64,000 nucleotides of DNA. Source: Sergeia podlipaevii. Taxonomy: Eukaryota; Euglenozoa; Kinetoplastea; Trypanosomatida; Trypanosomatidae. Made by a program: the position numbers and the translations under genes. Of the stretch, positions 1 to 8,704 are shown in pieces. The notes beneath the pieces are model-generated. The model worked only from the letters and a program-made list of their open reading frames with translations. It did not search any database and was not told the origin of the DNA. How positions within the stretch are numbered: position 1 is the stretch's first letter; the number at the start of each line of letters is the position of its first letter. Location: positions 1-64,000 of the forward strand of contig JASANZ010002269.1 in NCBI GenBank assembly GCA_030849805.1. Reading direction: 5' to 3'.

Positions 1-260
1 GCAAAGAGACACACGTTAAAGCCCTTGTAAGCTTCCTCCAGCATCGGCTGCCCAATAGTCTCGAAAAAACCCTGTTGTTCACTATTGCAATCAAAAACAT
101 TGTCAAATTTGTAGTTTCTACAGTTTCTACCTGAGTCATCCACAGATACTTGGTTTTCATAGGCTGAGGTTACAATCTTCTCACTTTTCTCTGATTTAAA
201 CGCAGGTCTGATGCGAACAGAGACCTGCACGCGCGACGACGGATCACCGCTATCAGTCAT
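1..260 (-). CDS. Kinesin motor protein, N-terminal part (cut by window edge)
   Basis: Reading the minus strand from the ATG at 258-260 gives 86 codons that stay open to position 1. The start is MTDSGDPSSRVQVSVRIRPAF, which carries the first beta strand of a kinesin motor domain (VxVSVRIRP). It is followed by YKFDNVFDC and, near the edge, by YKGFNVCLFA. In kinesins the FDxVF segment and the GYNxxxFAYGQTGSGKT P-loop occur in exactly this order, so the ATP-binding loop should begin just outside the window. The short leader before the motor suggests an N-terminal kinesin. The subfamily cannot be told from 86 residues. The gene is the most downstream visible member of the minus-strand array, after eL39. 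Confidence 0.85.
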   Translation of the reverse strand, partial: MTDSGDPSSRVQVSVRIRPAFKSEKSEKIVTSAYENQVSVDDSGRNCRNYKFDNVFDCNSEQQGFFETIGQPMLEEAYKGFNVCLF

Positions 261-613
261 TTTAGTTGTTCTATGCCCTGAATAATTGTATGAAGGTCAC
301 TAGTAAGTCAAATGAGGTGGTGAATATGAAATCACAGAGACCACTGTATCAGCACTATCTAAATGTTTATTGGCAACAGCACTACAAATACATATAATGA
401 TGACAACAAAAAAAGTATAAATATTCAATAATTGATGGAGCGCATAATCCCAAAAGAGCGGAGACAAGCAAGCAAACTAGCTTCATACATGTTGCAGCAA
501 AACAAACTCATCTTGTGGTTCAATTTACTGGTATTTTTTGTGTATATATATTATAAATGAATAATCAATAAAATAGATCGAGTTTCATGACCAAAAATGC
601 AACTACAGTGGAC
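261..613. other. Intergenic region between eL39 and kinesin genes
   Basis: This is AT-rich sequence with no coding pattern. On the minus strand it should contain the 3' UTR of eL39 and the trans-splice acceptor and 5' UTR of the kinesin gene. A purine run on the plus strand near 399-420 is a pyrimidine tract on the minus strand and is a plausible part of the acceptor. Confidence 0.6.
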
Positions 614-769
614 TTAGTAGTTGAGCTTCGTGCGGCGCCAGTGGCGGCGCTTCTCGTTCCACTTGATGCGGTTGCCAGTGCGAAGGCGAATCCAGTAAGG
701 CACAGGCTTGTTCTGGTTCATCTTCTTCGCGTACTTCTTCTTGACTGCCAGTGGCTTGAAACGGCCCAT
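614..769 (-). CDS. RPL39: 60S ribosomal protein eL39 (L39e)
   Basis: The minus strand from the ATG at 767-769 to the TAA at 614-616 encodes 51 residues, the usual eL39 length. The protein begins [16 protein letters not shown], continues with [15 protein letters not shown] and ends [11 protein letters not shown]. This matches the eL39 family throughout, including [28 protein letters not shown]. eL39 is a small, very basic protein of the large ribosomal subunit that lines part of the polypeptide exit tunnel. The gene is too short for a 60-codon ORF cut-off; longer ORFs overlapping it in other frames are shadows. The minus-strand pyrimidine tract at about 815-850 with AG dinucleotides near 774 and 789 could serve as trans-splice acceptor. 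No anomaly is seen. Confidence 0.97.
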
Positions 770-1638
770 TTTTCTGGTAGAAACTATTAGTTGTGAGACA
801 GTAAATAAATAAAAAAATAAATAAAATAGAGAAGAAAAGAAGAAGAATGCAAAATAAAGACCATTTTTCTGACAGTAAGAGACTGTAATGTAATAAAAAA
901 AAACTCAAACGTGCTTCAATCAGCGTTTATAGAAAAAAATATATTATTTGTTAAGCACGAAACAAATTGCTCTATCAATGTTAATAAAATATTGTTTGCT
1001 ATTTTGATACCTAACGAAGAAGCGAAAGAAGAAAAAAACTACGAGCGTTTTTTTTTGTATTATCTTCAAAAAGAGTACATGAAAAAAAAGCTTGATACAA
1101 GAAATTATGACCTTTTCATTCCGCCCACGTCAACAGTTTTACTGCGGACCGCCTCAACACACCTTTTGCTTTTACTGTCGTCGGCGCGACTAAAAATGAA
1201 GAAGTTGCTAAATTAAGTACGGATACTCATATTTAAGCAATATTTTCATAAATAAAATACATGAATAAACACCTACACACAAATCGCAGAAGTATTTTCA
1301 GCAAACGTATATTTTCTTTTTTAACGTGAGCAACGACATGACAAGTCACAATTTACCACAACTTTACGTCTTTGATGTCAAGAAGAAATCAAAAGGCACG
1401 TTCACGGCTTAATTCAGTACAATAATTTTTGTAGTGGTTCGATCAAACATCCCCTCAAGATATCTCCCTCAAAATTGCTCAAAAAAAGGTAGATAACAAA
1501 CAATTCCCCGCTCACAAAAATGGAGTTCACTCTCATATATATGCGTACATACAACATACCACCACTAAGAATATCATCAAAAAGAAGTAACGATATAAGA
1601 TTAAAAAAAAAATGTATATTAAATGTAAAAAAAAAAAA
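770..1638. other. Long intergenic region between aspartyl aminopeptidase and eL39
   Basis: About 870 bases, AT-rich, with many A runs on the plus strand that are pyrimidine tracts on the minus strand. It should hold the 3' UTR of the aminopeptidase and the splice signals of eL39. A plus-strand open frame at 911-1216 lacks coding character and has no ATG at its start. I see no RNA gene or repeat. Confidence 0.6.
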
Positions 1639-2988
1639 TCAGTTTGTGTAATTCACAAAAAACGATTCGATCAGGCGAGTGAGATAGCAAATATCTACCG
1701 TCCCGCACATCTCGCGCACACTGTGCATACTTAGCATTGCATTGCCAATATCTGCTGTTTTAATACCAGAAAGCGCGGACAAGATTGGGCCAATTGTTGA
1801 TCCACAAGGCGAATCGTTCTTAACAACAAATTCTTGAATTGGAACCTCAGCCTTCATAGCCAGCTCCTTAACAATGGCGCCAGTGCTCCCATTAGTTGCA
1901 TAACGGGTATTTGCGTTGTATTTGATAACAGGACCGTTGTGCAATGTTGGACGATGGTTGTCCTCGTGCTTGTCCTTATAGTTAGGATGCACAGCATGTG
2001 CGCCATCCACCGAAAGCAAAAATGAGTTTGCAACGAGAGTAGCGCGAAGGCACTTTTGATAACAAAGATGCTCAATAATGTCCGGCACCAACGTTCCTGC
2101 TGCTCCTTGCGGGGAGCTTGAGCCCACTTCCTCATGGTCAAACAAGCAAACCATACGCACCATAGTATCAGTTTCAAGATTCCCGCTATTAATAAGCGCC
2201 TTAATGCCACAGAAGCAAGACACCAAGTTATCCAAGCGAGGAGAATAAATAAATTCGTCAAAGGCGCCTCCGATGGTTGCATCCTGAGTGTCAATAACAC
2301 TGAGGTCAAAATCAATAATTTCTTCAGGCTTGCACTGTGCCGCTTCCGCAAGCATATTCATCAGCGGAATGCAGTGGCTAGACTTCGTATCATCAGCAAC
2401 GCTGCCTGACAAGCGCTCAGCGATTTCGGTAGAAATAACTGGAACAAGGTGGCGTTCTTTGTTTGGTGAAAAGGCTTCACGTTCCGCTGTACTGCACAAA
2501 TGAATCGCCAAAGTGGGAATGCGCATCAATGGCTTTTTAATATGCACCAATTTTGTCTCGAGCTTTTCGCGTCGAATGATGACACGACCAGCAACAGTTA
2601 AATCACGATCAAACCAAGTATGCCACAAGCCACCGCCATAGCATTGAACAGCAACGCGATTGTAGGGATCACTCTTTGAGGCGGTACGAGGCTTCAAAGC
2701 AAAATTGGGAGAATCAGTGTGGGCACCAACAATTTTTACGCCGTTCTCAGGTTTAAATTGCCCACCAACTGTGAAGGCAACAATACTGGAATCGTTGCGG
2801 GTAACATAATATCTGCCGCCACACACCAGTTCGGACCACTTCTTATCTTCAGGTAAAGAAATAAATCCTTCAGTTGCCAACATCTCTGTGACTGTTTGAA
2901 CGGCGTGAAAAGGAGTGCATGCCTTGTTTAAAAACTTGACAAAGTCTTTTGCAGCCGAAACTGAAGCACAGGAATTGAGGGCACTCAT
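1639..2988 (-). CDS. Aspartyl aminopeptidase, M18 family
   Basis: This encodes a 449-residue M18 metallopeptidase, which removes N-terminal aspartate and glutamate from peptides in the cytosol using two divalent metal ions. Family motifs are present in order: GAHTDSPNFALKP with a metal-binding histidine, SPRLDNLVSC with the bridging aspartate, FDHEEVGSSSPQGA with the catalytic glutamate pair, SVDGAHAVHPNY, and near the C-terminus a GSTIGP segment followed by MLSMHSVREMCG with a metal ligand histidine. Length is near the usual 450-475. The frame is open 13 codons further upstream, but that extension starts at TTG and is a translated T-rich tract, so I take the ATG at 2986-2988 (MSALNSCASV). 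It is the first gene of the minus-strand array, adjacent to the strand switch. No targeting signal is obvious. Confidence 0.95.
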   Translation of the reverse strand: MSALNSCASVSAAKDFVKFLNKACTPFHAVQTVTEMLATEGFISLPEDKKWSELVCGGRYYVTRNDSSIVAFTVGGQFKPENGVKIVGAHTDSPNFALKPRTASKSDPYNRVAVQCYGGGLWHTWFDRDLTVAGRVIIRREKLETKLVHIKKPLMRIPTLAIHLCSTAEREAFSPNKERHLVPVISTEIAERLSGSVADDTKSSHCIPLMNMLAEAAQCKPEEIIDFDLSVIDTQDATIGGAFDEFIYSPRLDNLVSCFCGIKALINSGNLETDTMVRMVCLFDHEEVGSSSPQGAAGTLVPDIIEHLCYQKCLRATLVANSFLLSVDGAHAVHPNYKDKHEDNHRPTLHNGPVIKYNANTRYATNGSTGAIVKELAMKAEVPIQEFVVKNDSPCGSTIGPILSALSGIKTADIGNAMLSMHSVREMCGTVDICYLTRLIESFFVNYTN

Positions 2989-3674
2989 TGTACAAAAAAT
3001 GTAATAGTAAAAATAATAATGCGACAAGAAAAGCAGTTATAATTTCTCTGTTTCTCTTGATAGTAAACTAAATACTTTCAACAACAACAAAAGAAAAGCG
3101 AGACCTTGCATAATAGAAAAAAACGAAACAAGGAGCGTAATCAACAATTATGTTTTAGCATAGATATCATCATAACAGCAAAAATAATAGTACTAATAAG
3201 GTAAAATAAACTGAACATTATATCCACTTAGTGTCAATAAAAACATTAAATAAAACAAAAGATATAACCGGAAACTCTCACAACAAGTAAACACTCTCGC
3301 ACATTGGACAAAAATTTGCAGTATGCACTTTTCGATTTGGGTGTTTGCGGGGGGGGGAGAAGAGGAGAGGAACGGTACGCGGGAGCGGCCTCCTGACGGC
3401 GCGGCGGTGTTTTCACCGTGCGCTTGGGAAGATGGAGGAGGAGGGGGGGGGGATAGCTTTTCTATGCACTGAATGCGGAGAAAGGAAAGATTAAAAGAAC
3501 ATTAAAATAAAGGCAGAAGCAGTTGTCTCTTAATACCCACTGTTTACATTTACATTTTTCTATTCGTTTTCAACTCATCCATTCTTCTTTCTTTTTGGGG
3601 TAGTAGCATTGTAGCAGCGCACTTTTCTTCTTGCATCTTATATCGCTTTTAACTTTTATTGACGACTTTTCACC
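2989..3674. promoter_or_regulatory. Divergent strand-switch region, putative Pol II transcription start region
   Basis: Genes to the left are all on the minus strand and genes to the right all on the plus strand, so this 0.7 kb interval is where two polycistronic units diverge. It contrasts with other gaps in having a GC-rich core at about 3340-3460. That core has a run of nine G (3349-3357), a run of ten G (3443-3452) and GGAG-rich sequence between them. In trypanosomatids, divergent strand-switch regions are known sites of RNA polymerase II initiation and often contain G-rich tracts, with H2A.Z, H4K10ac or base J marks. Assigning that role here is inference from layout and composition. No TATA-type promoter and no tRNA gene was recognised in it. 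Confidence 0.75.
3399..3423. other. GC-rich stem-loop in strand-switch region
   Basis: An inverted repeat is seen: GCGC (3399-3402), a short bulge, CGGTG (3405-3409), a TTTT loop, CACCG (3414-3418), one base, then GCGC (3420-3423). A smaller hairpin GGAG/CTCC lies just before it at 3382-3393. In an otherwise AT-rich spacer this is conspicuous. Function is unknown. Confidence 0.6.
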
Positions 3675-4298
3675 ATGAGGCGTGGGCTTTTTGGAGCTAC
3701 TGCAGCCGCTTTGGGCCCCATGTTTGCTTCTCCAATGAAGCAGAAGAAAATCGATGAAGTTGTGCGCATCGATAACGCTGGAGAGGTAGCTGCAGTGCGA
3801 ATTGCAGCAAATCAGCTCTTTTGGATGTCTCCTCTGGATGACTCCGTTCCGATTGTGCAAGAAATTCTCGCTGACGAAATTGTGCATCGTCGTGTTATGA
3901 ACGAGCTCGCTGAAAGACATGGAGTCCGCAAAACGGCGCTCGACCCATTTTTTAAAGTCGGAGCTATGTTGATGGCGGGTGGCACTGCTGCACTTGGAAA
4001 GGAAGCGATGATGTGCTGTCACGCCGCTGTCGAGATTACTATTTACGACCACTACAATGACCAACTTCGGGAGCTTGAGACGATGGAAGCTCAAACAGCA
4101 GGGGACAATGAAACAGAAGAGGAAGCGCAGGCATGGAAAGACGTAAAAGATTACATTGTGAAGTTTCGTGACGAAGAACGCCACCACCAGGAACTTGGTG
4201 AACAAAACGGAGCTGCTCAAGCTCCGGCATATCCCATCCTTTACAACGGAATACGTTACGCATGCATGCTTGGCGTCGCTCTATCCAAGCGAATTTAG
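3675..4298 (+). CDS. COQ7: 5-demethoxyubiquinone hydroxylase, mitochondrial (COQ7/CAT5)
   Basis: This 207-residue protein belongs to the COQ7 di-iron hydroxylases, which hydroxylate demethoxyubiquinone in the penultimate step of ubiquinone synthesis at the mitochondrial inner membrane. The di-iron ligands are visible: the first glutamate in RIDNAGEVAAVRIA, ExxH in DEIVHRRVM, a glutamate in EITIYDHYNDQL, and the final ExxH in DEERHHQELG. The N-terminus MRRGLFGATAAA is short, basic and amphipathic, as expected for mitochondrial import. The C-terminal YNGIRYACMLGVALSKRI is the conserved hydrophobic end. The ATG follows a T-rich stretch and fits the family length. It is the first gene of the plus-strand array, right next to the strand switch. 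Confidence 0.95.
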   Translation: MRRGLFGATAAALGPMFASPMKQKKIDEVVRIDNAGEVAAVRIAANQLFWMSPLDDSVPIVQEILADEIVHRRVMNELAERHGVRKTALDPFFKVGAMLMAGGTAALGKEAMMCCHAAVEITIYDHYNDQLRELETMEAQTAGDNETEEEAQAWKDVKDYIVKFRDEERHHQELGEQNGAAQAPAYPILYNGIRYACMLGVALSKRI

Positions 4299-4690
4299 GT
4301 ATAGTTTTTTTTTTTTTTTTTGAAGTAAGCAGCAATTAGATGAAACAGTAACATACTGTGAGGGGAAATGGTATTGTCCTTTGCCCATCTGCACTTTTAT
4401 TCCAAAAACATTTTGTATATTTGCGTATATGCAACTTTCTTTTGAATTCTCTCTTTGTTGCTTCACGATCAAATACTTAATGAAACGGAAATAAAAATTT
4501 TTCTTTGTTGGCGAGCATGTGTCATTTAACACAAAATGTTGTAACTTATATTCATTTACTTGCCTCGTCGTACATTTTAAGCATTTGTGTTTGCGACGTC
4601 TCTTAATTTTTTCATTCACATGTACTTCTTTCTGTTTCTCATAACACGTTCTGCAGGTATATCAAGGATCATAACGGACTAAAAGCTCAA
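4299..4690. other. Intergenic region with trans-splice signals for the NAP gene
   Basis: A run of T follows the COQ7 stop at about 4306-4321. The remainder is AT-rich and ends in a pyrimidine tract and AG dinucleotide described separately. No gene is seen. Confidence 0.65.
4625..4656 (+). promoter_or_regulatory. Predicted polypyrimidine tract and 3' splice acceptor for the NAP gene
   Basis: A C/T-rich tract at 4625-4639 is followed by a CAG at 4654-4656. Splicing there would give a 5' UTR of 34 bases before the ATG at 4691. The site is predicted from pattern only. Confidence 0.5.
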
Positions 4691-5245
4691 ATGGCTCTTT
4701 CAAAGTCTGCTGCGGAGAAGCTTGTCAAGTTATCCGAAGAACTGCTTACTATTGATGACAAAGCTGATGCTGAGGCGATGCGTGTGCGCGGTGAATACCG
4801 CATGAAGATGGAGCCCTTGTTTGTGGAGCGTCACGAAGCCCTCAAGGCTATTGACGGCTTTTGGAGTGGTGTGTTCGCGTCACCTGAGACTCCTCTTTTC
4901 AATCTCATGAACGACACCGTCGACCCCAAGCTCATTCGTGCCATCACTGACTTTCAGGTGATCACCACGTTCAAGGATGGCATGATCGTTCGAAAGGTTG
5001 TGATCATTCTTCGTCAAAACATGTTTGCGGAGGAAGGAGTGATTTCACGCGAGGTGGATGCCGACCTCAATACTCGTTCTATCAATGAGATCAAATGGAA
5101 GCAGGGTGCCCGCCAAACATCTAGCGATTCTCTCTTTACCTTCTTTAACGAGAAGCCGACTCTTGGTGAGGAATTTGTGGCAGAGGCTCTCGACGCTTTT
5201 GACATGGTGCACCAGGACCCCTTTTTGGCCGTTGAGGCGGACTAA
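4691..5245 (+). CDS. Short nucleosome assembly protein (NAP/SET family)
   Basis: This 184-residue protein resembles the NAP/SET histone chaperone fold. An N-terminal helix (MALSKSAAEKLVKLSEELLT onward) is followed by the family's R-x-E-AL-AIDGFW motif, then a segment ending DFQVITTFKDG and the beta-hairpin region with SINEIKWKQGARQ and SLFTFFNEKP. NAP proteins bind H2A-H2B or H3-H4 and help assemble and remodel chromatin. It is much shorter than NAP1 and lacks the long acidic C-terminal tail of SET and NAP1 proteins, ending FLAVEAD, so it is a minimal version. The start follows a predicted splice acceptor 34 bases upstream. The family call is good; the histone partner is not known. Confidence 0.8.
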   Translation: MALSKSAAEKLVKLSEELLTIDDKADAEAMRVRGEYRMKMEPLFVERHEALKAIDGFWSGVFASPETPLFNLMNDTVDPKLIRAITDFQVITTFKDGMIVRKVVIILRQNMFAEEGVISREVDADLNTRSINEIKWKQGARQTSSDSLFTFFNEKPTLGEEFVAEALDAFDMVHQDPFLAVEAD

Positions 5246-5588
5246 GCATGGGAGTACCGAGAATTCTATTCTAACCCCCAATTCATAAAAAGTGCGGTTG
5301 AAATGAAATGGATTAATCCTCTGCGACATTAAAGAAAAAAAAAGATGATCAAAGGATTATGCATCAAATAGCGTATGAGAAGCGTAGTGACTAGCGCAAA
5401 ATGCATTATTCCTTTTTTCTTACGTGTACGTCATGAACATGCATTGTAATGAAGCAGTACTTGCACAATGATACGATGAAGAAGATTTTGCAGTTTTTTT
5501 TTAAAATTCTTTTATCAGTTTCATATGTCTCTCTTTCTCTTCTTTTCTGGTTATCTAATTGTCAATAGCTACCATCGATATCATCATC
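5246..5588. other. Intergenic region upstream of the BAR-like gene
   Basis: AT-rich spacer with a pyrimidine tract at 5527-5549 (CTCTCTTTCTCTTCTTTTCT) and an AG at 5567-5568. This places the likely mRNA start about 20 bases before the ATG at 5589 and argues against the upstream TTG-initiated extension. No gene is seen. Confidence 0.65.
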
Positions 5589-6899
5589 ATGATGCATTCC
5601 TCATCTCAAAGGAGCATGGACGAGCTCCTCTATTCTTTGAGTACATCATTTGAGCGGTATAAGGGGTCCAATGGTTTTCAGAGGCTCTTTGAAGCTGGAA
5701 AGCTCTCCTTTCTATCGTTTCTCGGTGAATTTCAGCAAACAAAGGACGAGCTGTATGAACGGAGAGCACATGCAGTGCTCAACACGCGCCGCTGCCTGTT
5801 CGCGCTGAACGACCAGGTTGACGGTATCACGAATGTTGTAAAGGATTTAGTTAAACGACTGGACGGCTTTTTTCTCTTGTTACAGGACTTTCACAAGTAC
5901 TGCGATCTTGAGCTGTTGCTTAACGAAGATGACAACAGAGAGCACATGATGGTTTTTACACAACAGTTTCACGAAATGAGCACACTCAATCGAAAGCTGC
6001 ACGAAGCTTTTAGCGAATTTTCAGAGTGCAAATCAACCTGTCGTGATCTCAATTTAGCCACCATTGCCCAGTTGGAAGTAGCAGACAAGGAGTCGGCAGC
6101 TAGCGTCTTAAAGACGCAAACCGAATTTGATGTTATTCGGCGTGAGGTCCAGGCTAAGACCAACGATCTAGAACGGGCTCGTAGTCAAAGTAGCTCCGAC
6201 GCTTTTCATCTTTCCATCCCGCAGGCAGAGAACAATCTTAGACAGGCAAATGATCGTATGAATGCAATGGGGGGCCAATACGTGAACACCGTACGCAGCG
6301 CTATGACGTCTACGAGTTTTGCTCTTGAGCAGACTTCAATGACAACGTGGGCATCTTGCAACGTTTTTTTTGTCCAGCTAACATTGTTTTTGAGTGAGCT
6401 CACTTTAACAAGCAGTAGTGTAGGCGATATCATGAATGTAATCAAGAACTCTCAAAAAATCTCTCAATCCATAACGCAAGACAAGAAAGTCGCGCTCGAA
6501 CGAGCGGCGCATAGAGCTTCTAGCTCAGCTGAACACATCAATCAGATGGGAAGTGGAGGCAGTGGCTCGCATGCGGAAGTGGATCTGTTTTCGTCCAGTG
6601 AACCGCAATCGGCGGCAGCCCTTTCTTGTCCTCAGCAAGGGGTTGGGAGTGGAAATGCAAGTCAAGCAACAGCCACACATTTGGACCCTTTCCACGACAC
6701 GCTGCCAGAAAGTTTTTATCTTACGGAGCATCGTCATCTTCCTCAAACTGTTCCCGCGAGTATGAACGCAATTGGATCAAATTTGGTTTCTCTGGAACAA
6801 CGCGAAGAGCAAATTGCTCATTCGAGTGATGATCGTACGTTGGCAGCCTCGTCAGTCACACCTAGGCAAACATTCAACATTGACGACTTGTTTTCGTAA
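5589..6899 (+). CDS. BAR-like coiled protein with adaptor/clathrin-binding motifs, function unknown
   Basis: The protein has 436 residues if the first ATG after the predicted splice acceptor (AG at 5567-5568) is used; a second ATG follows at once and a third at 5616 (MDELLYSL). Residues about 10-300 are strongly helical with heptad-like spacing, resembling a BAR/AH-type membrane-bending dimer, for example the segments FLGEFQQTKDELYERRAHAV and FHEMSTLNRKLHEAF. The last third is low in predicted structure, rich in S, Q and H, and contains EVDLFSS, HLDPFHD and the C-terminal IDDLFS. DPF and DLF motifs are known ligands of clathrin adaptor appendages and clathrin in other eukaryotes. The layout suggests an endocytic accessory protein, which is inference. 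I cannot assign it to a named family with certainty. Confidence 0.6.
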   Translation: MMHSSSQRSMDELLYSLSTSFERYKGSNGFQRLFEAGKLSFLSFLGEFQQTKDELYERRAHAVLNTRRCLFALNDQVDGITNVVKDLVKRLDGFFLLLQDFHKYCDLELLLNEDDNREHMMVFTQQFHEMSTLNRKLHEAFSEFSECKSTCRDLNLATIAQLEVADKESAASVLKTQTEFDVIRREVQAKTNDLERARSQSSSDAFHLSIPQAENNLRQANDRMNAMGGQYVNTVRSAMTSTSFALEQTSMTTWASCNVFFVQLTLFLSELTLTSSSVGDIMNVIKNSQKISQSITQDKKVALERAAHRASSSAEHINQMGSGGSGSHAEVDLFSSSEPQSAAALSCPQQGVGSGNASQATATHLDPFHDTLPESFYLTEHRHLPQTVPASMNAIGSNLVSLEQREEQIAHSSDDRTLAASSVTPRQTFNIDDLFS

Positions 6900-7579
6900 C
6901 TACTGCTGCTGGATTTTGCTTTCAATGCCATAAAAGTTTCTTTTCTTTATGATCATCATTATTGTATGTATGTGTGGGGGCGAGTGTGTTTGCTTGCTAC
7001 TACGAAAGCGAGTGCACGTTGACGACTCGAGTATAACACTGAAACCTTTTCTTAACTGTCTTGGTGGTTTATCTTAAAGAGCGTGTTTTTGCATATTTGT
7101 GGCGTGTATCTAATTTTACTACAATGCGCTGCGTGAAAGTGTCTTTTAGGGTATGGCACGTGTGGATTCTTACTTGTGAGGAGGTTTAGCACTGCTTCTC
7201 TTTTTTTGATTCCTTATTTCGTTTAACTTTATTACCACGTGTTTAGTTTTAGCATGCAAAAAAAAAGTGAATAACACTTTACTCTAGTACACACACACAC
7301 ACACACACGTTGTGCATATACCCACTCAGACCGAGTTGAACTTAGCTGTTGCATTTGAAGTGTTACCAAAACAGAAAGAAGCCTTTCTTGCGACACCCAA
7401 TCCAGAATCAACAATAACGGCGACAACGGAAGAAAGATAGCTGACAATATATATTGTATACAATCGCTTTACTATTATTATTATTATTATTTCCAGCACA
7501 ATTACTCAGGGAACGTAACTAATAGAAGTATTGGCATTATCTATATATCAAAAGAAGCGGCCACATAGTTTCCATAACA
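6900..7579. other. Intergenic region with AC microsatellite
   Basis: About 680 bases of T- and GT-rich sequence. It contains an (AC)10 run at 7290-7309, a short TTA repeat near 7474-7491 and several AG dinucleotides close to the next ATG. No coding or RNA gene pattern is seen. Confidence 0.65.
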
Positions 7580-8704
7580 ATGAAGAAGCGTCCTGGAATG
7601 GCGCTCCAGCTGGACGCGAACACAGTTGAGAGCTTCAAGCAGGACGTACAGTCTTATCAGATTAACAATGATGATACTCTTCAGCTTCGTGCCTTTCTGC
7701 TCACTGACGGAGGTATCTTTACCAAGGATGGGCGTCAGCTCGCTGGAAATGTGAAGAAGGAAGACATTGATCCAACATTCAAGCGCATGGTAGGTCGTGG
7801 AGCAAGTGGTGAGGTGGTGTGCTCTCGGCTCAAAGACGGCACTCTTGTTGCACTGAAGAGGATTCCCATTTCGTCCAAGACGCACCGTGATGAGGTGGAC
7901 AGGGAACTTCAGTTTTTTAGCTCCCGTGGCGACTGTCCGTTCGTAATGAAGAACTTTGGTGCATTTTGGGATCCAGAAGATGGTGCAATTGTCATTCCTA
8001 TGGAGTGGATGGCGTACACGGTCAAGGACCTCGGTGAGTTTTGGCAGGGACTAGAGGAAAGCATTCTCCGCGATATTTTTTTTCAGGTCATTTCAGGACT
8101 CATGTACCTTCATGACGAAAAGCGCGTAATTCACAGAGATCTGAAGCCCAGCAACCTGTTGGTGAACGAGGCTGGGTATGTGAAGATTGCTGACTTTGGC
8201 GTATCGAAGCTGGTTCAGACCCTTGATGTCTCCTCAACGTACGTAGGGACGATGTTTTTCATGGCACCAGAGCGACTTGATGCTGGAAACTATACGTTCA
8301 GCAGCGATGTATGGTCACTTGGTCTTACAGTCATTGCAACCGTCACTGGAAATAACCCATGGGCCCCACCCAATGACATGAATCTCTTTCAGCTCATGAA
8401 GAAGATTTCTGGAGATACAATTCCAACGCTTCCCGAAAAGCCTTCCTATTCTGAAGCGGCGCGGGACTTTGTGGCCAAGTGTCTCATTCGCGATCCTGAT
8501 GAGCGTCCCACCTGCGCGGCACTGCTTGCCCACCCTTTCTTTGAGGGAGTCACGCAGGAAAGTGCAGTTGCAAACGTGAAGATGGCTGTCGACTACATGA
8601 CGCGCCTAATCAACAACGATGCCAAGAAAAATGGCGCGCTCAAGCGGTCGCAGGACTCGATGGAGAAGGATGTTAATGCCAAGCTCGACAAGTTAGTTTC
8701 ATAA
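7580..8704 (+). CDS. MAP kinase kinase (STE7/MEK family)
   Basis: This 374-residue protein kinase is of the MEK/STE7 type, which phosphorylates the TxY loop of MAP kinases. The Gly-rich loop is GRGASGEVV, the ATP lysine K93 lies in VALKRIP, the catalytic loop is HRDLKPSN with D187, DFG starts at D205, and the activation segment ends in STYVGTMFFMAPERL, which carries the MEK-like serine/threonine cluster before VGTxxFMAPER. APE, the D-W-S-L-G motif and the C-lobe arginine (DPDERPTC) are present. A stretch of about 65 residues precedes the catalytic domain, and a lysine-rich tail follows it. In Leishmania and Trypanosoma MKKs act in flagellum length and differentiation; which subtype this is cannot be decided here. 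Confidence 0.9.
   Translation: MKKRPGMALQLDANTVESFKQDVQSYQINNDDTLQLRAFLLTDGGIFTKDGRQLAGNVKKEDIDPTFKRMVGRGASGEVVCSRLKDGTLVALKRIPISSKTHRDEVDRELQFFSSRGDCPFVMKNFGAFWDPEDGAIVIPMEWMAYTVKDLGEFWQGLEESILRDIFFQVISGLMYLHDEKRVIHRDLKPSNLLVNEAGYVKIADFGVSKLVQTLDVSSTYVGTMFFMAPERLDAGNYTFSSDVWSLGLTVIATVTGNNPWAPPNDMNLFQLMKKISGDTIPTLPEKPSYSEAARDFVAKCLIRDPDERPTCAALLAHPFFEGVTQESAVANVKMAVDYMTRLINNDAKKNGALKRSQDSMEKDVNAKLDKLVS

Noticed and set aside
911..1216. Open frame of 101 codons on the plus strand opposite the minus-strand array
   Set aside because: It has no ATG at its start, is rich in K, N, L and F, and lies in AT-rich spacer against the coding direction of the array.
1435..1460. GGTTCGAT sequence similar to a tRNA B box
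   Set aside because: The last positions of the B-box consensus do not fit and no A box or cloverleaf can be formed around it.
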